Positions 10,411 through 20,931 of a DNA stretch of 64,000 bases are shown piece after piece. The stretch is taken from contig CAUYUJ010019274.1 in NCBI GenBank assembly GCA_963575745.1, positions 67,501 to 131,500 on the forward strand. The letters are read 5' to 3'. This DNA comes from Prorocentrum cordatum. Its lineage: Eukaryota; Sar; Dinophyceae; Prorocentrales; Prorocentraceae. Positions within the stretch are counted from its first letter, which is position 1. Every line of letters starts with the position of its first letter. The notes under the pieces were generated by a model. That model did not search any database, was not told the origin of the DNA, and saw only the letters and a list, made by a program, of their open reading frames with translations. The position numbers and the translations under genes were made by a program.

Positions 10411-10568
10411 TCTTCTTCCTCCTCCTCCTCCACCTGCTCCTCCCCCTCCTCGTCCTCCTCGTGTTGTGTTTCCTCTTCCTCCTCCTCCTCGTCCTCCTTC
10501 CCGTCATCCTCCGCTTCCTCCTCCTCCTCTCCTCCTCCTCCTCTTCCTCCTCCTCCTCCTCCTCCTCC
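10411..10568. repeat. (CCT)n microsatellite
   Basis: CCT with CTT, CGT and CAC interruptions, ending directly against the spliced-leader relic. Confidence 0.9.
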
Positions 10569-10590
10569 TCCGTAGCCATTTTGGCTCATG
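10569..10590 (+). other. Dinoflagellate spliced-leader relic
   Basis: TCCGTAGCCATTTTGGCTCA, then TG. The 22-nt dinoflagellate leader is known as D-CCGTAGCCATTTTGGCTCA-AG, so 21 of 22 positions agree and only the second-last A is T. In living cells this sequence is added to mRNAs by trans-splicing from a separate SL RNA gene. A copy in the genome directly in front of an intronless coding region is the recognised mark of an mRNA that was reverse-transcribed and reinserted. No SL RNA gene body (Sm site, hairpins) was noticed after it. Confidence 0.87.
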
Positions 10591-10690
10591 CCTTTCCGTA
10601 GGCCCCCTGCTCCTGGACCTTGTCCCTCGGCGTACCCCCACCCCGGGCGGGCGTGAAGGCCTTGGGGGGGCAGAGCTGTCGGCCCGCGGG

Positions 10691-11927
10691 ATGATGGCTG
10701 CGGGAGGCGCCCCTGGAGGGCGCCAGCTGGAGGCGACCTCGCGGCGCGAGCGCAGGGCCTGGGCCACGGCGTCGTCGGACAGGTTCGTGGCGCGGCTCAC
10801 CGCCGAGGTGAAGGAGCTGCGCGAGGGCCTCGACGCGACACTGGAGGCGCTCAACGCGGTCGCCGAGTGCGAAACCCTCGCGGGCCGCCGGGCTGCCTGC
10901 GCGCCCGCGCTCGCCGCCCTGCTGGCAGGTCAGTATCCGACGTCGCTGCAGCGGCTGCGGCGCAGCGTCGCCCTGCACGCCGCTCGCGTCCCAGGCAATC
11001 TCAGCCGAGCCTCCGCGGCCTCCCTGCGGCAGGCGGCGAAGGGGCTTCGGCGGGGGGTCGCTGTGGAATGCGAGGGCGCAGTGGACGGCGACGAAGTGAT
11101 GTTGGGTGGCTGGGTTCTCACTGTGGAGGTCTGTGTCGCGGAGCCCTCGGCTGGTGCTGGAACTGCGCACTTTCTGGGAAGGCGGGAGCACCTGGTGGTT
11201 GGCGGCGCCGCCTTTCGTGCAGGGCGCGGTCCAGCGCCCAGAGCGACACGGAGCAGACATCGATGCGATGCTGGGCGCGTTGGCGCAGCCTGGACTCATG
11301 GTCCCTGCGGGGGATGTCTGCCCCACGGCTGGCGGCAGTGCTGCCGCGCTCGGCTCGGATGGCGTTGGCCCCGTTGTCGGGGCGAGCTCCGACGTTGACG
11401 TCGACTGCAAAGCCACCCCGACGGCCAAGGAGGAGCAAGAGCAGCGCGACGCCCTTGATGCGTCCACCCTGGAGCCGCCGATCCTCTCTATCGAGGCGCC
11501 CACGGTCGACTCCGAGCGGGTCCTGCAGACATACGTGGGCGAATGCACGACCGTCGACGACGGCAACGAGGCGCAGGAGAGTCAGGCATTGTTTCCAGAG
11601 GACACGGAAGACTTTGATAACATCTCCGCGCGGCAGCAGCGGACGGCGACCCTCGTTATCCAGACGGGGAGGTCCACGGCCGACATCCTCGCGGCGATGC
11701 TAGACGGCCTCTGCCCCGTGTGCCTGTCGCCCCGTCTTCTTCCTCGCAAGGCGCCGAGGCCGATCGACGGCGATGACGCCTTCGCATGCGAGCTGAGCAT
11801 GGACGGTATAGTTCAGCGGACTGCGATGGTCGTCTGCCAAAGCTGCAAGAGCGCAGTCCACATGGGCTGCTTGCGGGAGCAGCTCGACCGGGCGCGGAGC
11901 CAACGGTGTTCGACGAGCTCTTCCTGA
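10691..11927 (+). pseudogene. Probable retroposed mRNA copy; unknown protein with Cys/His cluster
   Basis: An open frame starts ATGATGG at 10691, 100 bp after the spliced-leader relic. Its first part has a charged helical stretch (FVARLTAEVKELREGLDATL) and then an Ala/Arg-rich segment. The natural reading leaves frame 2 and continues in frame 3 from about 11205-11240, reaching AKEEQEQRDALDAS, a Ser/Asp-rich middle and a Cys/His group: CPVC at about 11713, CQSC at about 11835, then KSAVHMGC. C-x2-C, C-x2-C-x4-H-x2-C resembles part of a RING/PHD-type zinc finger, but the last ligand pair is missing before the stop at 11925. The frame jump could be an indel or a small intron. It lies in RPSA intron 4 in opposite orientation. 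I do not recognise the parent gene. Confidence 0.6.
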
Positions 11928-12114
11928 TGCTCGTGCCAGAGGCGCTGATCGTCCTCTCCCGGTTCGCATAGGTTCGGGGTTGCCCTAGTGAACCCCCCCG
12001 CCCTTGTGCGGGCCTTCGGCGCGGTACTCACCGTCGTCTGCCGGGGGGGCGGGGCCGCCGCCCACCCCGCCGCGGCGCGCGCGTCGGCCGAGAAACACTG
12101 CGTCCCCAGGTGCC

Positions 12115-12368
12115 AATTCCTATTCCTATTCCGATTCCTATTCCTAGTCCTATTCCTAGTCCTATTCCTCCTCCTCTTCCTCCTCCTCCTCCTCCTCCTC
12201 CTCCTCCTCCTCCTCCTCCTCCTCTTCCTCCCCCTCCTCTTCCTCCTCCTCCTCCTCCTCCTCCTCCTCCTCTCCTCCTCATCATATTCCTCCTCCTCCT
12301 CCTCCTCTTCCTCCTCCTCCTCTTCCACCTCCTCCTCCTCTTCCTCCTCCTCCTCTTCCAACTCCTCC
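12115..12368. repeat. (TTCCTA)n then (CCT)n microsatellite
   Basis: A TTCCTATTCC hexamer run at 12115-12170 grades into CCT and CTT units. It lies 86 bp beyond the exon 4 donor of RPSA. Confidence 0.93.
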
Positions 12369-12454
12369 CAATTCCATCCATCCATCCCTCCTCCTTGTTC
12401 CTCCCTCACTGCCTTCATCATCACTCCGCCGCGCTGCGTTTCGGGCCGAGCGGC

Positions 12455-12525
12455 CTGTGTACTGGCTGAACTTGAGCACCGCGCGGGACCCGTAGGGGCG
12501 CTGCGACGCGACGATGATGTCCGAC
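12455..12525 (-). CDS. RPSA: RPSA exon 4 (residues 65-89, both end codons split)
   Basis: Reads SDIIVASQ and then RPYGSRAVLKFSQYTG, matching the uS2 region where most eukaryotes have RPYGQRAVLKF or NTGQRAVLKF. The acceptor is GGCCAG followed by G at 12525. The exon ends TACACAG before GCCGCT, a GC donor. The first G completes Pro 65 from exon 3 and the last G is completed by GC from exon 5 to make Gly 89, so phase agrees on both sides. The (CCT)n tract at 12171-12368 lies 86 bp past the donor. A perfect GTGAGT on the minus strand at about 12031 is not needed for this gene, because exons 4 and 5 already join without loss. Confidence 0.88.
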
Positions 12526-12824
12526 CTGGCCAGACCCCGTCCTCTTCCACCTCCTGCTGATCCTCCCCCTCAAAAAGATGAGGCAAGGTAAAGTTACGAG
12601 TGCCACCACATGACCTGGGGCGGGTATCAGGAATGCGACGGGCATGAGGGTATGGAGGGGAGAGGGGGGGGGGGGGGGCAATTTTGCGATCAGGGGTGAA
12701 CGCCACCCTATTCGCCAATTTCACGACACCTATCAATCGGACAATGGGCATCGGCAGCATTCCGGAACATCTCCTTTTGGACCTCCCATCACCATCCTGC
12801 CAGTCTTCCTCCGCCTCCTTTGTC

Positions 12825-13039
12825 CCCCATCCATCATCATGCGCATCATCATCATCAACATCATCATCATCAGCAGCAGCATCGGCATCCGCATCAGCAT
12901 CTCCATAATCACCACCACCATCGTCAATATTGTCGTCATCATCACCATCCCCATCACCACCATCAGCATCACCACATCATAAACACCAACACCATACCCG
13001 TCATCATAACCATCATCACCAGCAAAATTTTCATCACCG

Positions 13040-13116
<77 letters not shown>
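12825..13116. repeat. (CAT)n then (CAA)n microsatellites
   Basis: CATCAT and CACCAT units at 12825-13020 are followed by about 77 bp of pure CAA at 13041-13116. Read as His, Gln or Asn runs in false ORFs. Confidence 0.95.
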
Positions 13117-13329
13117 AATTTTAAGACTGTTCGCTCTTACTTGCCCGCGTGCCATGCAACGTGTACACCCACGCCCTCGATACCCGCCCCCTTCGTCTTC
13201 GAGCGTACCCGCTTCTGGGGGGATTCTTTCTTTTTGCGGGGGCGGGCGGGCTTAGACAAGTGGGCGTGAACGGGCGGGGAAGTATTCGGAGGATGGGGCA
13301 CGCATCTCTTTGCCCACCATTGGAATTAG

Positions 13330-13620
13330 CGCGGGCCCTGCAAGAAGAAGAAGGGGGAGAACGAGGGAGAGTGGGAAGAAGGGAGGCGAAAGGGGAACAC
13401 GTCAGGAGAGAGGGGGCGAGGAGGGGGGGGGGACGATTGGAGATAGAGAGACAGAGGAGGGAGGAAGGAGGAGGCTGGAGAGGGGAGGGCGAAGAGAGGA
13501 GGGAGGAGGGTTGTGGGAGGAGGGTGAGGGGAGAGAGGAAGAGGGAGGAGGAGGGTGGATATGAGGGAGAGGGGAGGGAGGAGGGAGGTTGGATGGGGAG
13601 GAAGGGGCAGGAGGGTAAGA
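13330..13620. repeat. GGA-rich low-complexity tract
   Basis: GGAGGGA, GAGGAGG and AGAGGGAG units without a fixed period. One of the four purine-rich tracts on the plus strand. Confidence 0.85.
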
Positions 13621-13629
13621 GTGTGAACG

Positions 13630-14125
13630 TTCGAGGAAGTCCTAGGCGAGGGCGTATTCCTCAAGGAAGAGTTGGGCGGGAGCGGGGGTCCCGAGTACAT
13701 TGTCAGACGTCTTAGGCGGGAGCGCCGGCCGGGCGGGCGGACCCTGACGGGCGGGTCGGGCGGGCGGGACATTCAAACAGGATTTTTACGTAAATTGCGA
13801 GAAAGAATTAAGCGAGAGCGCGATTCCTAAGTAAATTGCGAGGGCGTCCTTGGCGCGAGCGTGGTTCCTGAGCGTCGAGAACGCGATGCTGCAAGAAATT
13901 GCGAGGAAGTCCGAAGCGAGAGCGCCATTCCTGAGTAAATTATGAGGAAGTCTCGGGCGGGAGCAGGGGTCCTGATTAAGGAAGTCTCAAGCGGGAGCGC
14001 CGCTTCTGAGTAAAATGTAAGAAAGTCTGAAGCGGGAGCGCCCTTCCGGAGTAAATTTTGAGGAAGTCTCAGGCGGGAGCGGGGGTCCTGAGTAAATTGT
14101 GGGGAAGTCTCAGGCGGGAGCCGTT
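13630..14125 (+). repeat. Tandem array, about 41-bp unit
   Basis: Units share GAGGAAGTCTCAGGCGGGAGCG, then a variable 5-7 bp, TCCTGAGTAAATTG. Clear copies begin near 13632, 13845, 13910, 13945, 13977, 14018, 14060 and 14100, with a GC-rich interruption (GGCGGGCGG) at 13725-13770. Confidence 0.85.
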
Positions 14126-14253
14126 GTTGTTGTAGTCCGGGGCCCAACAACGCAATCTGATCCGCAAGGCTTTCCCTGTCAAAAAACAAGGTGCGAGCCC
14201 CAGAGGAAGCACTTCAATTGAAAAAACAATGGGCACCGGACATGGGGGGATCA

Positions 14254-14261
14254 ACAACAGC

Positions 14262-14307
<46 letters not shown>

Positions 14308-14445
14308 CAATTATCACCATCAGCCGTATCAGCATCATCATCACCATCGTCATGTTCATCATGTCCGTCATCATCTCCATCAGCATCACAATCATCGCAA
14401 GCAGCACCACCATCACCGTCTTTGGCGACGCCGTCGTCCTCGCCA
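14254..14445. repeat. (CAA)n then (CAT)n microsatellites
   Basis: Pure AAC units at 14254-14307, then CATCAT with CAG and CGT at 14320-14430. Confidence 0.93.
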
Positions 14446-14654
14446 TTGCTCCCCAACGTTTACTTATTCCGCTATTCCTCGGACCTCTCCCAGGGTGCTT
14501 TCTGACTAGAACTTCGAAGCGAAGTCCGCCGCGGTGACGAGGGCGCCCAAAAAGGTGAAAGTGAGGCAAGGAGCAACATTAGCGGCATCTTTTCCTCCAC
14601 TGAATGATTCCCAATGTTTCCTCATGCCCCTTCCTCCTTCTAATCTTTTTCCTG

Positions 14655-14995
14655 CAAGCGCCGAAGCCCGCGCGCCCCCCCCCTGTAATCGCAGGCGATT
14701 GCGAAGACCCGGTAGCAGTCGGCGTCGCACCAGCTCAGGCGGCGACTTCCGCGGCCAGCGCCGCGCGCTTGCCCGGGCGGGCCGCCTCGGCCCCCAGCGC
14801 CGCTCGCAGATGGTGCGCGGTGGCCGCCTGCAGAGTCACGACCAGCTCAACGCCCCAGCGGCGCGCGAGGGCACTGGCCGTCCCAAAGCAACCCGTTGCG
14901 CGCGGTCCCGCGCGAGGCGCCGCAGGTGGCGCAGGGCGCCAGGGCCGAGGCAGCCGCCCTCTCGTGCGCGCGCGGCACCATCCGCCAGGCAATGA
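14655..14995 (-). other. Coding-like minus-strand segment, unidentified
   Basis: One minus frame reads ARRWGVELVVTLQAATAHHL, then LRAALGAEAARPGKRAAL and a Cys-Asp-x-Asp-Cys piece. Composition is protein-like and unlike the repeats around it. It has no motif I can assign and does not match a missing part of RPSA. It may be a retroelement remnant in RPSA intron 3. Confidence 0.25.
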
Positions 14996-15009
14996 ATTCA
15001 GCGCCGCGG

Positions 15010-15865
15010 GGGGAGGATATTTCAAGGACCCTGCAGGACTCCTCAGGAAACTTTCAGGAAGCATTTTGGGTACGACCACAAACCTCAGAAATCCTCAGGA
15101 AACTGCAGAAGGGCCGCAGGAAGTCTCGAGGAAGCCTTGAAAAAGTCTTGCGGAGCTCTGGAACCCTCCAAGAGTCAGCAGCAAACCTGCAGAGATCCCC
15201 AGGGATTCGTAGGGACCCCGTACGAATATGAAGGAATCCTTGGAATTCCGAATCTCAGCAACCGGCAGGAATCCTTACGAATCCTCAGACATTCGGGGTC
15301 CGATCGTAACCACTGTAAACAATCAATTCATCATTGGGGGAAGCAGCGAATTCTTAAAAATACTTGGAAACCACAAGTCCGCAGCAGGAACCCTCAGGAA
15401 CCCTGCGGGGTCCTCACGAACCCTCCAGGGATCGCCACACCCCTGATGAATCTTCAGAAACCCATACGAAAACCTCCAGGAATCTTCACGAATCCTTCAG
15501 GTATCCAGCAGGAACCTTCACGACTCCTTCAAGAATCGGCAGGAATCTGCAAGGACCTGTACCGATCATTCTAAATCCTTCAAAAGTCTTCAGGAGTCAG
15601 CAGCAGGAACCCTCAGGAGTCCTCCGGCACCCTCAGGAATCCTCAAGTCAGGCGCAGATATCCCCCAAGAAACTTCAGAAATCCATCAAGAATCCATGAG
15701 GAATCCTAGGGGATCCTTCAGGCACCCTCACGAATCCCTAGGAGCCGGCAGGAGTCTGAAGTACCTTTTCACGAACTCGGCAGGAATCCTAGACACACAA
15801 ACGCAAGGGAAGACTTCGAGAAGATATAGAAATCCGCAGGGATCGCCCCCGGGATCACTCTGGAA
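15010..15865. repeat. Degenerate CCTCAGGAA/TCCTTCAGGAA repeat block
   Basis: About 850 bp of irregular 10-24 bp units around TCCTCAGGAA and GGAATCCT, which are near-palindromic. False ORFs read Asn-Pro-x-Glu-x-Ser. Weaker blocks with related GGATTCCTGAAGGATT units occur at 16260-16590 and 17040-17310. Confidence 0.7.
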
Positions 15866-15896
15866 TCCTCAGCGTAAAGCGGCCGCGCAGGTCATT

Positions 15897-16105
15897 CCGC
15901 CTCCTCCTCCCCCCCTCCTCCTCCTCCTCCTCGTCCTCCTCCTTTTCTTCCTCCTCTTCCTTTTTCTTTCTCCCCCTGGCCTAACTCACGATCCACCCCT
16001 CCGCTGGACGACCTTACACCCCAATAAATCCGGGGGCGACGAGACGGGGCAAAGAGGAGGAGCAAAGGAAAGAAACGGAGGAGGAGGAGGAGGTGGAGGG
16101 CGCTG
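15897..16105. repeat. (CCT)n and, 150 bp on, a short GGA tract
   Basis: CCT at 15897-15963 and AGGAGGAGG at 16075-16100 on the same strand, forming a loose inverted pair. Confidence 0.8.
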
Positions 16106-16254
16106 TTGAACTGCGAGTGCAAGCGTACAAGTCTCAAAATCACGCGTCAACGCTGTGCCCGCGACTCGCAAGCAATTGCGTTTTACATCTAGGCCCTGCC
16201 TTTGCACAGTGCCCAAAACAACACGCACGAACTCGAGAACACGCTGGGTTGTTC

Positions 16255-17320
16255 CGTTTCCCTCGCGGTCCCAAAAAATATTGCGGACTCCTACGGAGCC
16301 CCGAAGATTATTCAAGGAATTCTAGGGCGCCCTTCGGATTCTTCAAGGTTCCTGAAGGATTATAGGACCCCGAGAGGATGCCTGAAGGATCGATACTTTG
16401 GATGTTTGAAGGCTTCGGCAGCTTCCTGATGGATTATGACAACTCCTAGCCTTGCCTGGAGGATTCCTAAAGAGGATCCCTGCAGATTCTGGAAAGAATC
16501 CCGCGGAAGGATTCGCGCGGATTCCGATGGGTTCCTCCGGATTTCGAAGGTTTCGCGAGGTGCCCACAGGCGCCCTGAAGGTCAAGCCGTTGTAAATTCA
16601 AGCCGTCCTAGGCGTTACTCGGGCTGGGCGAAAGGAGGGGATAGCAAAAAGGGGGTTTGAGAATCAGCTCACGTAGCTGATTTTCCCGGCGCGCCCCCGC
16701 GCCGGACGCGGCCATGTATCGAGGGATGGGACCGGCGGCGGGGCCGAAACCAGCTGCATGCAGCAGATGTCGTACCCCCCCTTTGACTATACCCCCCTTT
16801 CGTTCGGCCCAGGTTAGCTGGGCTGTTCGGGGTCATTTGGGGCCACGACACTCTGGACTCTCTTGGGCCGCATTGGGCCGGGCTGTCCTGGGCGCCACGC
16901 GGTCTCGCCGCGTCGTCTTGCGCGCGGTGGCGCAACGAGGGGCGCGCCGCCCGCGGCGCGAGCTACGCGGCAACCAGGGCACCTTCCTGGCCGCGCGCCT
17001 CCCCCCACACCCACGACCCCCAAGAATTCGGGGCTCTGTAAGTTTCTGCGTTCTCCTGGGGGCCCCCGAAGACCCCCCGGGGTTCCTGAACAATTCCTCG
17101 GGGATTCCTGGCGGTTCTCGAAGGACTCGCGCGGGCTGCAGAAGGTTGTCTGAAGATCGCTGCGCGTTTCGTTCCGGATTCATGGCAATTCCTGAGGGTG
17201 CCTTAGGGCTCAAGGCGTTTCGCGTGGACCCCAGAGGCGCCCGCATCCCAGCGGATTCTCAAGGCTCCCCACAAAGAGAGTTCGATGAGATTGGTTTCTT
17301 CCGGCATTCCTGAAAAACCG
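16255..17320. other. Two more TCCTGAAGG-type blocks with unassigned DNA between
   Basis: Short-unit blocks at 16260-16590 and 17040-17310 share GATTCCTGAAGG and TTCCTGA motifs with the block at 15010-15865. The stretch 16600-17030 is GC-rich, with ORFs that match nothing I know. Confidence 0.5.
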
Positions 17321-17639
17321 TTGTCTCACCGCCTCGCGGTTCTCCCTGCGTCACCGCCCACGCCGCGGAGTTTTCGCGGCCGCCCTGGAAGGCCCCCCAC
17401 TCCCACGAACATGGACCCCCCCGCACCGACTGTGAAATTTGATACCCGCATTCGGAAGTTCCTCGGGGCCGAGGGGTCGGGCGGAGCGGGGGGGGCGTCG
17501 AGGCAGCGGGCGTGGGTGATGATAATTATCAAAATCAGGGGCCCTGCAGATCCAGCTTCTGTTGTGCAGCACAATGTTGAAGCGCTCGATCGGTCAGCTG
17601 ATTGCGGGCACTATAACTTCTAACGAATATGGAAACACC

Positions 17640-18610
17640 ACGTCCCAATGGCGGCAAGCACGCAAGGGCGCGGCATGTCATTCATCCAGGAATTATTCTA
17701 CATCGAGGCCCCGAAACTCCTACAAAGGACCGGCCCTCCACCCGCCAAACTGCGCATCTTGTCAAGACAAGCGCGCGCGACGCTGCGGCGAGGGCCATTT
17801 TCTGAAAAAGAACGCGCCCTCCGTCCCTGAAGCCATTGCAAATCTGAAATTACGAAAGTGCGCGGCGCTAAAACAATGGCCACGTTCTGACAAGGACCCG
17901 CCCTCCACACGTGAAGCTCTCGCAAATTCGGACACCGACTGCGCGCGGCGCCATGGCGAGAACCACATGCTGAACCCCCCCCCTCCATCCGCCAATCCTT
18001 TGCAAACGTTCTACAAAGAATGCGCGCGACGCCGAGGCGAAAACCACAGATAAAAACACCCGCCCCGCATCCGGGAAGCTGCTGCAATATTCAAAACCCA
18101 CTTGTGCGGCCTTGAGGCGATGACGACATCCTGAAGATGACCGGCCCCGCCCCCCATCCGCGAAGCTCTACGCAAAGGCGAGATGCGCGCGAACCGAAGG
18201 CAGGAACCACATTAAGAACATGACGCGCCCTTTATCCGTGGAGCCCTCGCGTCACCAATGGGCGCGAAAACCGCACTATTTTTATACACGCTTCATATTT
18301 TAATATATATATATACACATATACATATACATGTAGTTTAATATGTATCTTTAATATAAGGAGCATGACCTCCATCCACGAAGACCTTGCAAACGTCGCG
18401 CGACGTTTAAACCAAAGCAACATTCTGAAAAGAACCCACCCTTCATCCGCGAAGCTGTTGCAAGTCTGTCGAACAGAAATGCGCAGCGCCATGGCGGGAA
18501 CCACATCTTGAAAATTGCCTTCCATCCGCGAAATCCGCGCAAACTTTCCAAACTAATGCGCGCGGCGCTGAGGCAAGGGGCAAAGTTTGAAATCCAGGGG
18601 CCGGGGGCAT
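17640..18610 (-). repeat. Array of the 84-bp dispersed repeat, about 11 units
   Basis: On the minus strand each unit runs GATGGAGGGCGGG, a TTCAGAATGTGGTTCTCGCC-like piece, then AGCGCCGCGC and a TTTGCAA spacer. Units are 78-90 bp. The array is broken at 18290-18350 by an AT-rich stretch. The family also occurs in plus orientation at 4998-5640, 25790-26040 and 46230-46660. Confidence 0.8.
18290..18352. repeat. AT-rich microsatellite (TATATA/CATATA)
   Basis: TTAATATATATATATACACA followed by TATACATATACATGTAG. It interrupts the 84-bp array and stands out in otherwise GC-rich DNA. Confidence 0.9.
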
Positions 18611-18639
18611 CATTTCCACGGGCGGTAGTTTGAAGTTTG

Positions 18640-19335
18640 CGCCGAGAGGGGGGGAGACTTGCTCCTCATGGTCACCGCATGTGTTGGTCCGCCTCTGCGC
18701 CCCTGCTGACAGCGCCGTTTCGCACGGCAGCGGCCCAGAGCCCTTTCGGGGTCGCCAGGCAGGCCGTGGCGCACCGTGACGTCGGCGCATACCTGCGGGC
18801 AGTCAGCCCACTGGATCTTCAGGTCGAGCATGGCTTACTCGCGCCGCGTCGTCAGCACCGTCCAGTAGCCGGCGCAGGCCGCCCCTGCCGCCGGGCGCGC
18901 GGCCACCGCGCCGCCCGCGTCACACACCGCACAATTCCAACGAGTGCCAGCGATCCCACGCTGGGACTGGCATCTGCCGCGCGACGCGGTAGCCGCATTC
19001 GGCATGGATCCGCCCCCACGCGGTTTCCGAGTCACCGCTGCGCGCCTTCAGCCCGCCCCCGCGCGAGCAGCGCCAAGGGTGGCGACCCATGGCGCCGAAC
19101 GAGTCCCCGCAACGCTGGCCAGCGCGACCACCAGTGCGGGCGCAGGCCTGAAGGTGGCCCCCCAATCGGGAGCGGCGCCCTGGCCCACCACACAGCGCGC
19201 CGTGGAGCAGCAGTCAGCATCTTCCAGGCGTTGTCCAGGCTGGCTGGGCGAGGCGGTCTGCCAGCCCGCCGCGCGCGGGCCGCCGCAAGAGCGGACCAGC
19301 GCCTGCTCCTCTGCAGAGCCCAAGGAGCCTTCTCC
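18640..19335 (-). pseudogene. LINE ORF2 C-terminal fragment
   Basis: The minus strand reads LVRSCGGPRAAGWQTASPS near 19310-19255. This matches a segment often seen late in dinoflagellate LINE proteins (Ser/Gly-Pro-x-Ala-x-x-Trp-Leu-Thr-Ala-x-Pro). Further along, in other frames, come ARSGDSETAWGRIHAECGY and LDLKIQWADCPQVCADVTV, typical of the region after the Cys-rich part. At least two frame changes are needed. No RT core is present. It lies in RPSA intron 3, sense to the gene. Confidence 0.5.
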
Positions 19336-19491
19336 TAGTCCTTGTTCCCCCCCGCCTCCCCCGAGTCATCTTCGCCCTCCTCCTGGGAAGGTCAGAAGGA
19401 GGAGAAGAACCAGGAGGGGGTCGGAGGAGGAGAAGCAGGATGAGGAGGAGGAAGGAGGATGAAGAAGGCACCGTGATCCTCACACTTCTTG

Positions 19492-19700
19492 CCTCCTCCT
19501 CCTCATCATCCTCCTCCTCCACCTCCTCCTCCTCCTCCTCCACCTCCTCCTCCTCCTCATTCCCTTCCCTTCCCTTCCCTTCCCTTCTCTTCCCCTCCCC
19601 TGCTCCTCCTCCTCCTCCTCCTCCTCCTCCACCTCCTCCTCCCTTCCTCCTGCTCCTCCTCCTCCTCCTCCTCCTCCTCCTCCTCCTCCTCCTCCTCCTC
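19492..19700. repeat. (CCT)n microsatellite
   Basis: CCT with a short TTCCC pentamer run (CCCTTCCCTTCCCTTCCC) at 19561-19595. Confidence 0.95.
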
Positions 19701-19711
19701 GTTGTCTGACT

Positions 19712-20925
19712 AGTCTTATTATTATTAGTATTAGTCTTATTAGTATTATTAGTAGTACTATTGATAGCATTATTACTATTAGTAGTATGATTGTTGTTAT
19801 TCGTAACATTAGTATTAGTAGTAGTAGTATTAGTATTAGTAATAGTATTACTATGAGTATGAGTATGAGTATTAGTAGTAGTATTAGTATTAGTATTAGT
19901 ATTAGTATTAGTATTAGTATTACTAATAGTATTAGTATTAGCAGTAGTATTAGTAGTAATAGTAATAGTATTAGTATTAGTATTAGTAGTAGCATTCGTA
20001 TTAGTATTAGTATTAGTATGAGCGTTAGTATTAGTATTAGTATTAGTATTAGTATTAATATTAGTATTAGTATTAGTATCCGTATTAGTATTAGTAATAG
20101 TATTACTATTATTAAAATTATTAATAATAATAGTAGTAATACTATTACTAATACTAATACTAGTAATAGTATTAATAATTAATAATAGTAGTAATAGTAG
20201 TAGTGTCAGTAGTGTTATTGTTAGTAATATCAGTAGTATTATTAGTATTGATACTATCATTGATTAAATTATTATGATTGGTATTATTCGTAGCATTATT
20301 ATGAACAGTAGTGTTATTATTATTACCATTATCATTATTATTGCGACCACTACTACTACGACTACTATTATTAGTGTTCGTAGTCGTGTTAGTATTAGTA
20401 GTAGTAGATTATTCGTATTTGTATGATTATTTGTATAATTATCCTTCTTAGTGGTATGTTTCGTCTTAGTATTATTCTTAATATTACTAGTCTTCGTCTT
20501 CGCAGTATTCTTCTGGTTAATATTAGTAGCGTTATGGTTCTTATTCTTGTTAGTAGTAGGATTCGTCTGAGTCGTCGTATTACTAGTCTTATTTTTATGA
20601 TCAGTATTCGTAGTATTAGTATTCTTATTATTGGTCTTAGTATTCTCCTTCTTATTAGAATTATTCGTCTTCTTCTTATTATTAGTGTTCGTCTTATTCG
20701 TTTTAGTATTATTCTTATTTTTTATTAGTAGCATGCTTATTATTATTCGTCGTCTTTTTCTCCGTATTATTATTAGTACTCCTCTTATTGGTCATAGTAT
20801 GTGTCTTCTTCGTTTTCTCCTTATTAGTATGCTTATTATTATTGTTCTTCTTAGTCTTCTGATCATTCTTATGACTGGTAATAGTATTATTATTATTATT
20901 CGTTGTCTTCTTCTTCTTCTGCTTC
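19712..20925. repeat. (ATTAGT)n hexanucleotide satellite, about 1.2 kb
   Basis: Best preserved at 19800-20100 as ATTAGTATTAGT; it degrades towards 20900 into TTATTCGTCTTCTT-like units. It has very low GC in a GC-rich region. Related by one base change to ATTAGG-like telomeric words, but no telomere context. False ORFs read Ile/Ser or Asn/Thr. Confidence 0.93.
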
Positions 20926-20931
20926 TTGTTC

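Noticed and set aside
10569-10590. A functional spliced-leader RNA gene
   Set aside because: The base after the leader should be the GT of the SL intron; here the sequence is CATGCC, and no Sm-type site or compact RNA body follows. No tandem copies are present.
10586-11566. 326-codon minus-strand ORF opposite the retrocopy
   Set aside because: High-GC antisense shadow. The plus strand has the spliced-leader relic, the start context and the Cys/His motif.
12015-12040. Extra RPSA exon ending at the minus-strand GTGAGT near 12031
   Set aside because: Exons 4 and 5 already join in phase with no missing residues, and the sequence before the site does not match RPSA.
19712-20260. Telomere-type (TTAGGG)n
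   Set aside because: The unit is ATTAGT, consistently T where the telomere repeat has G, and the array is internal.
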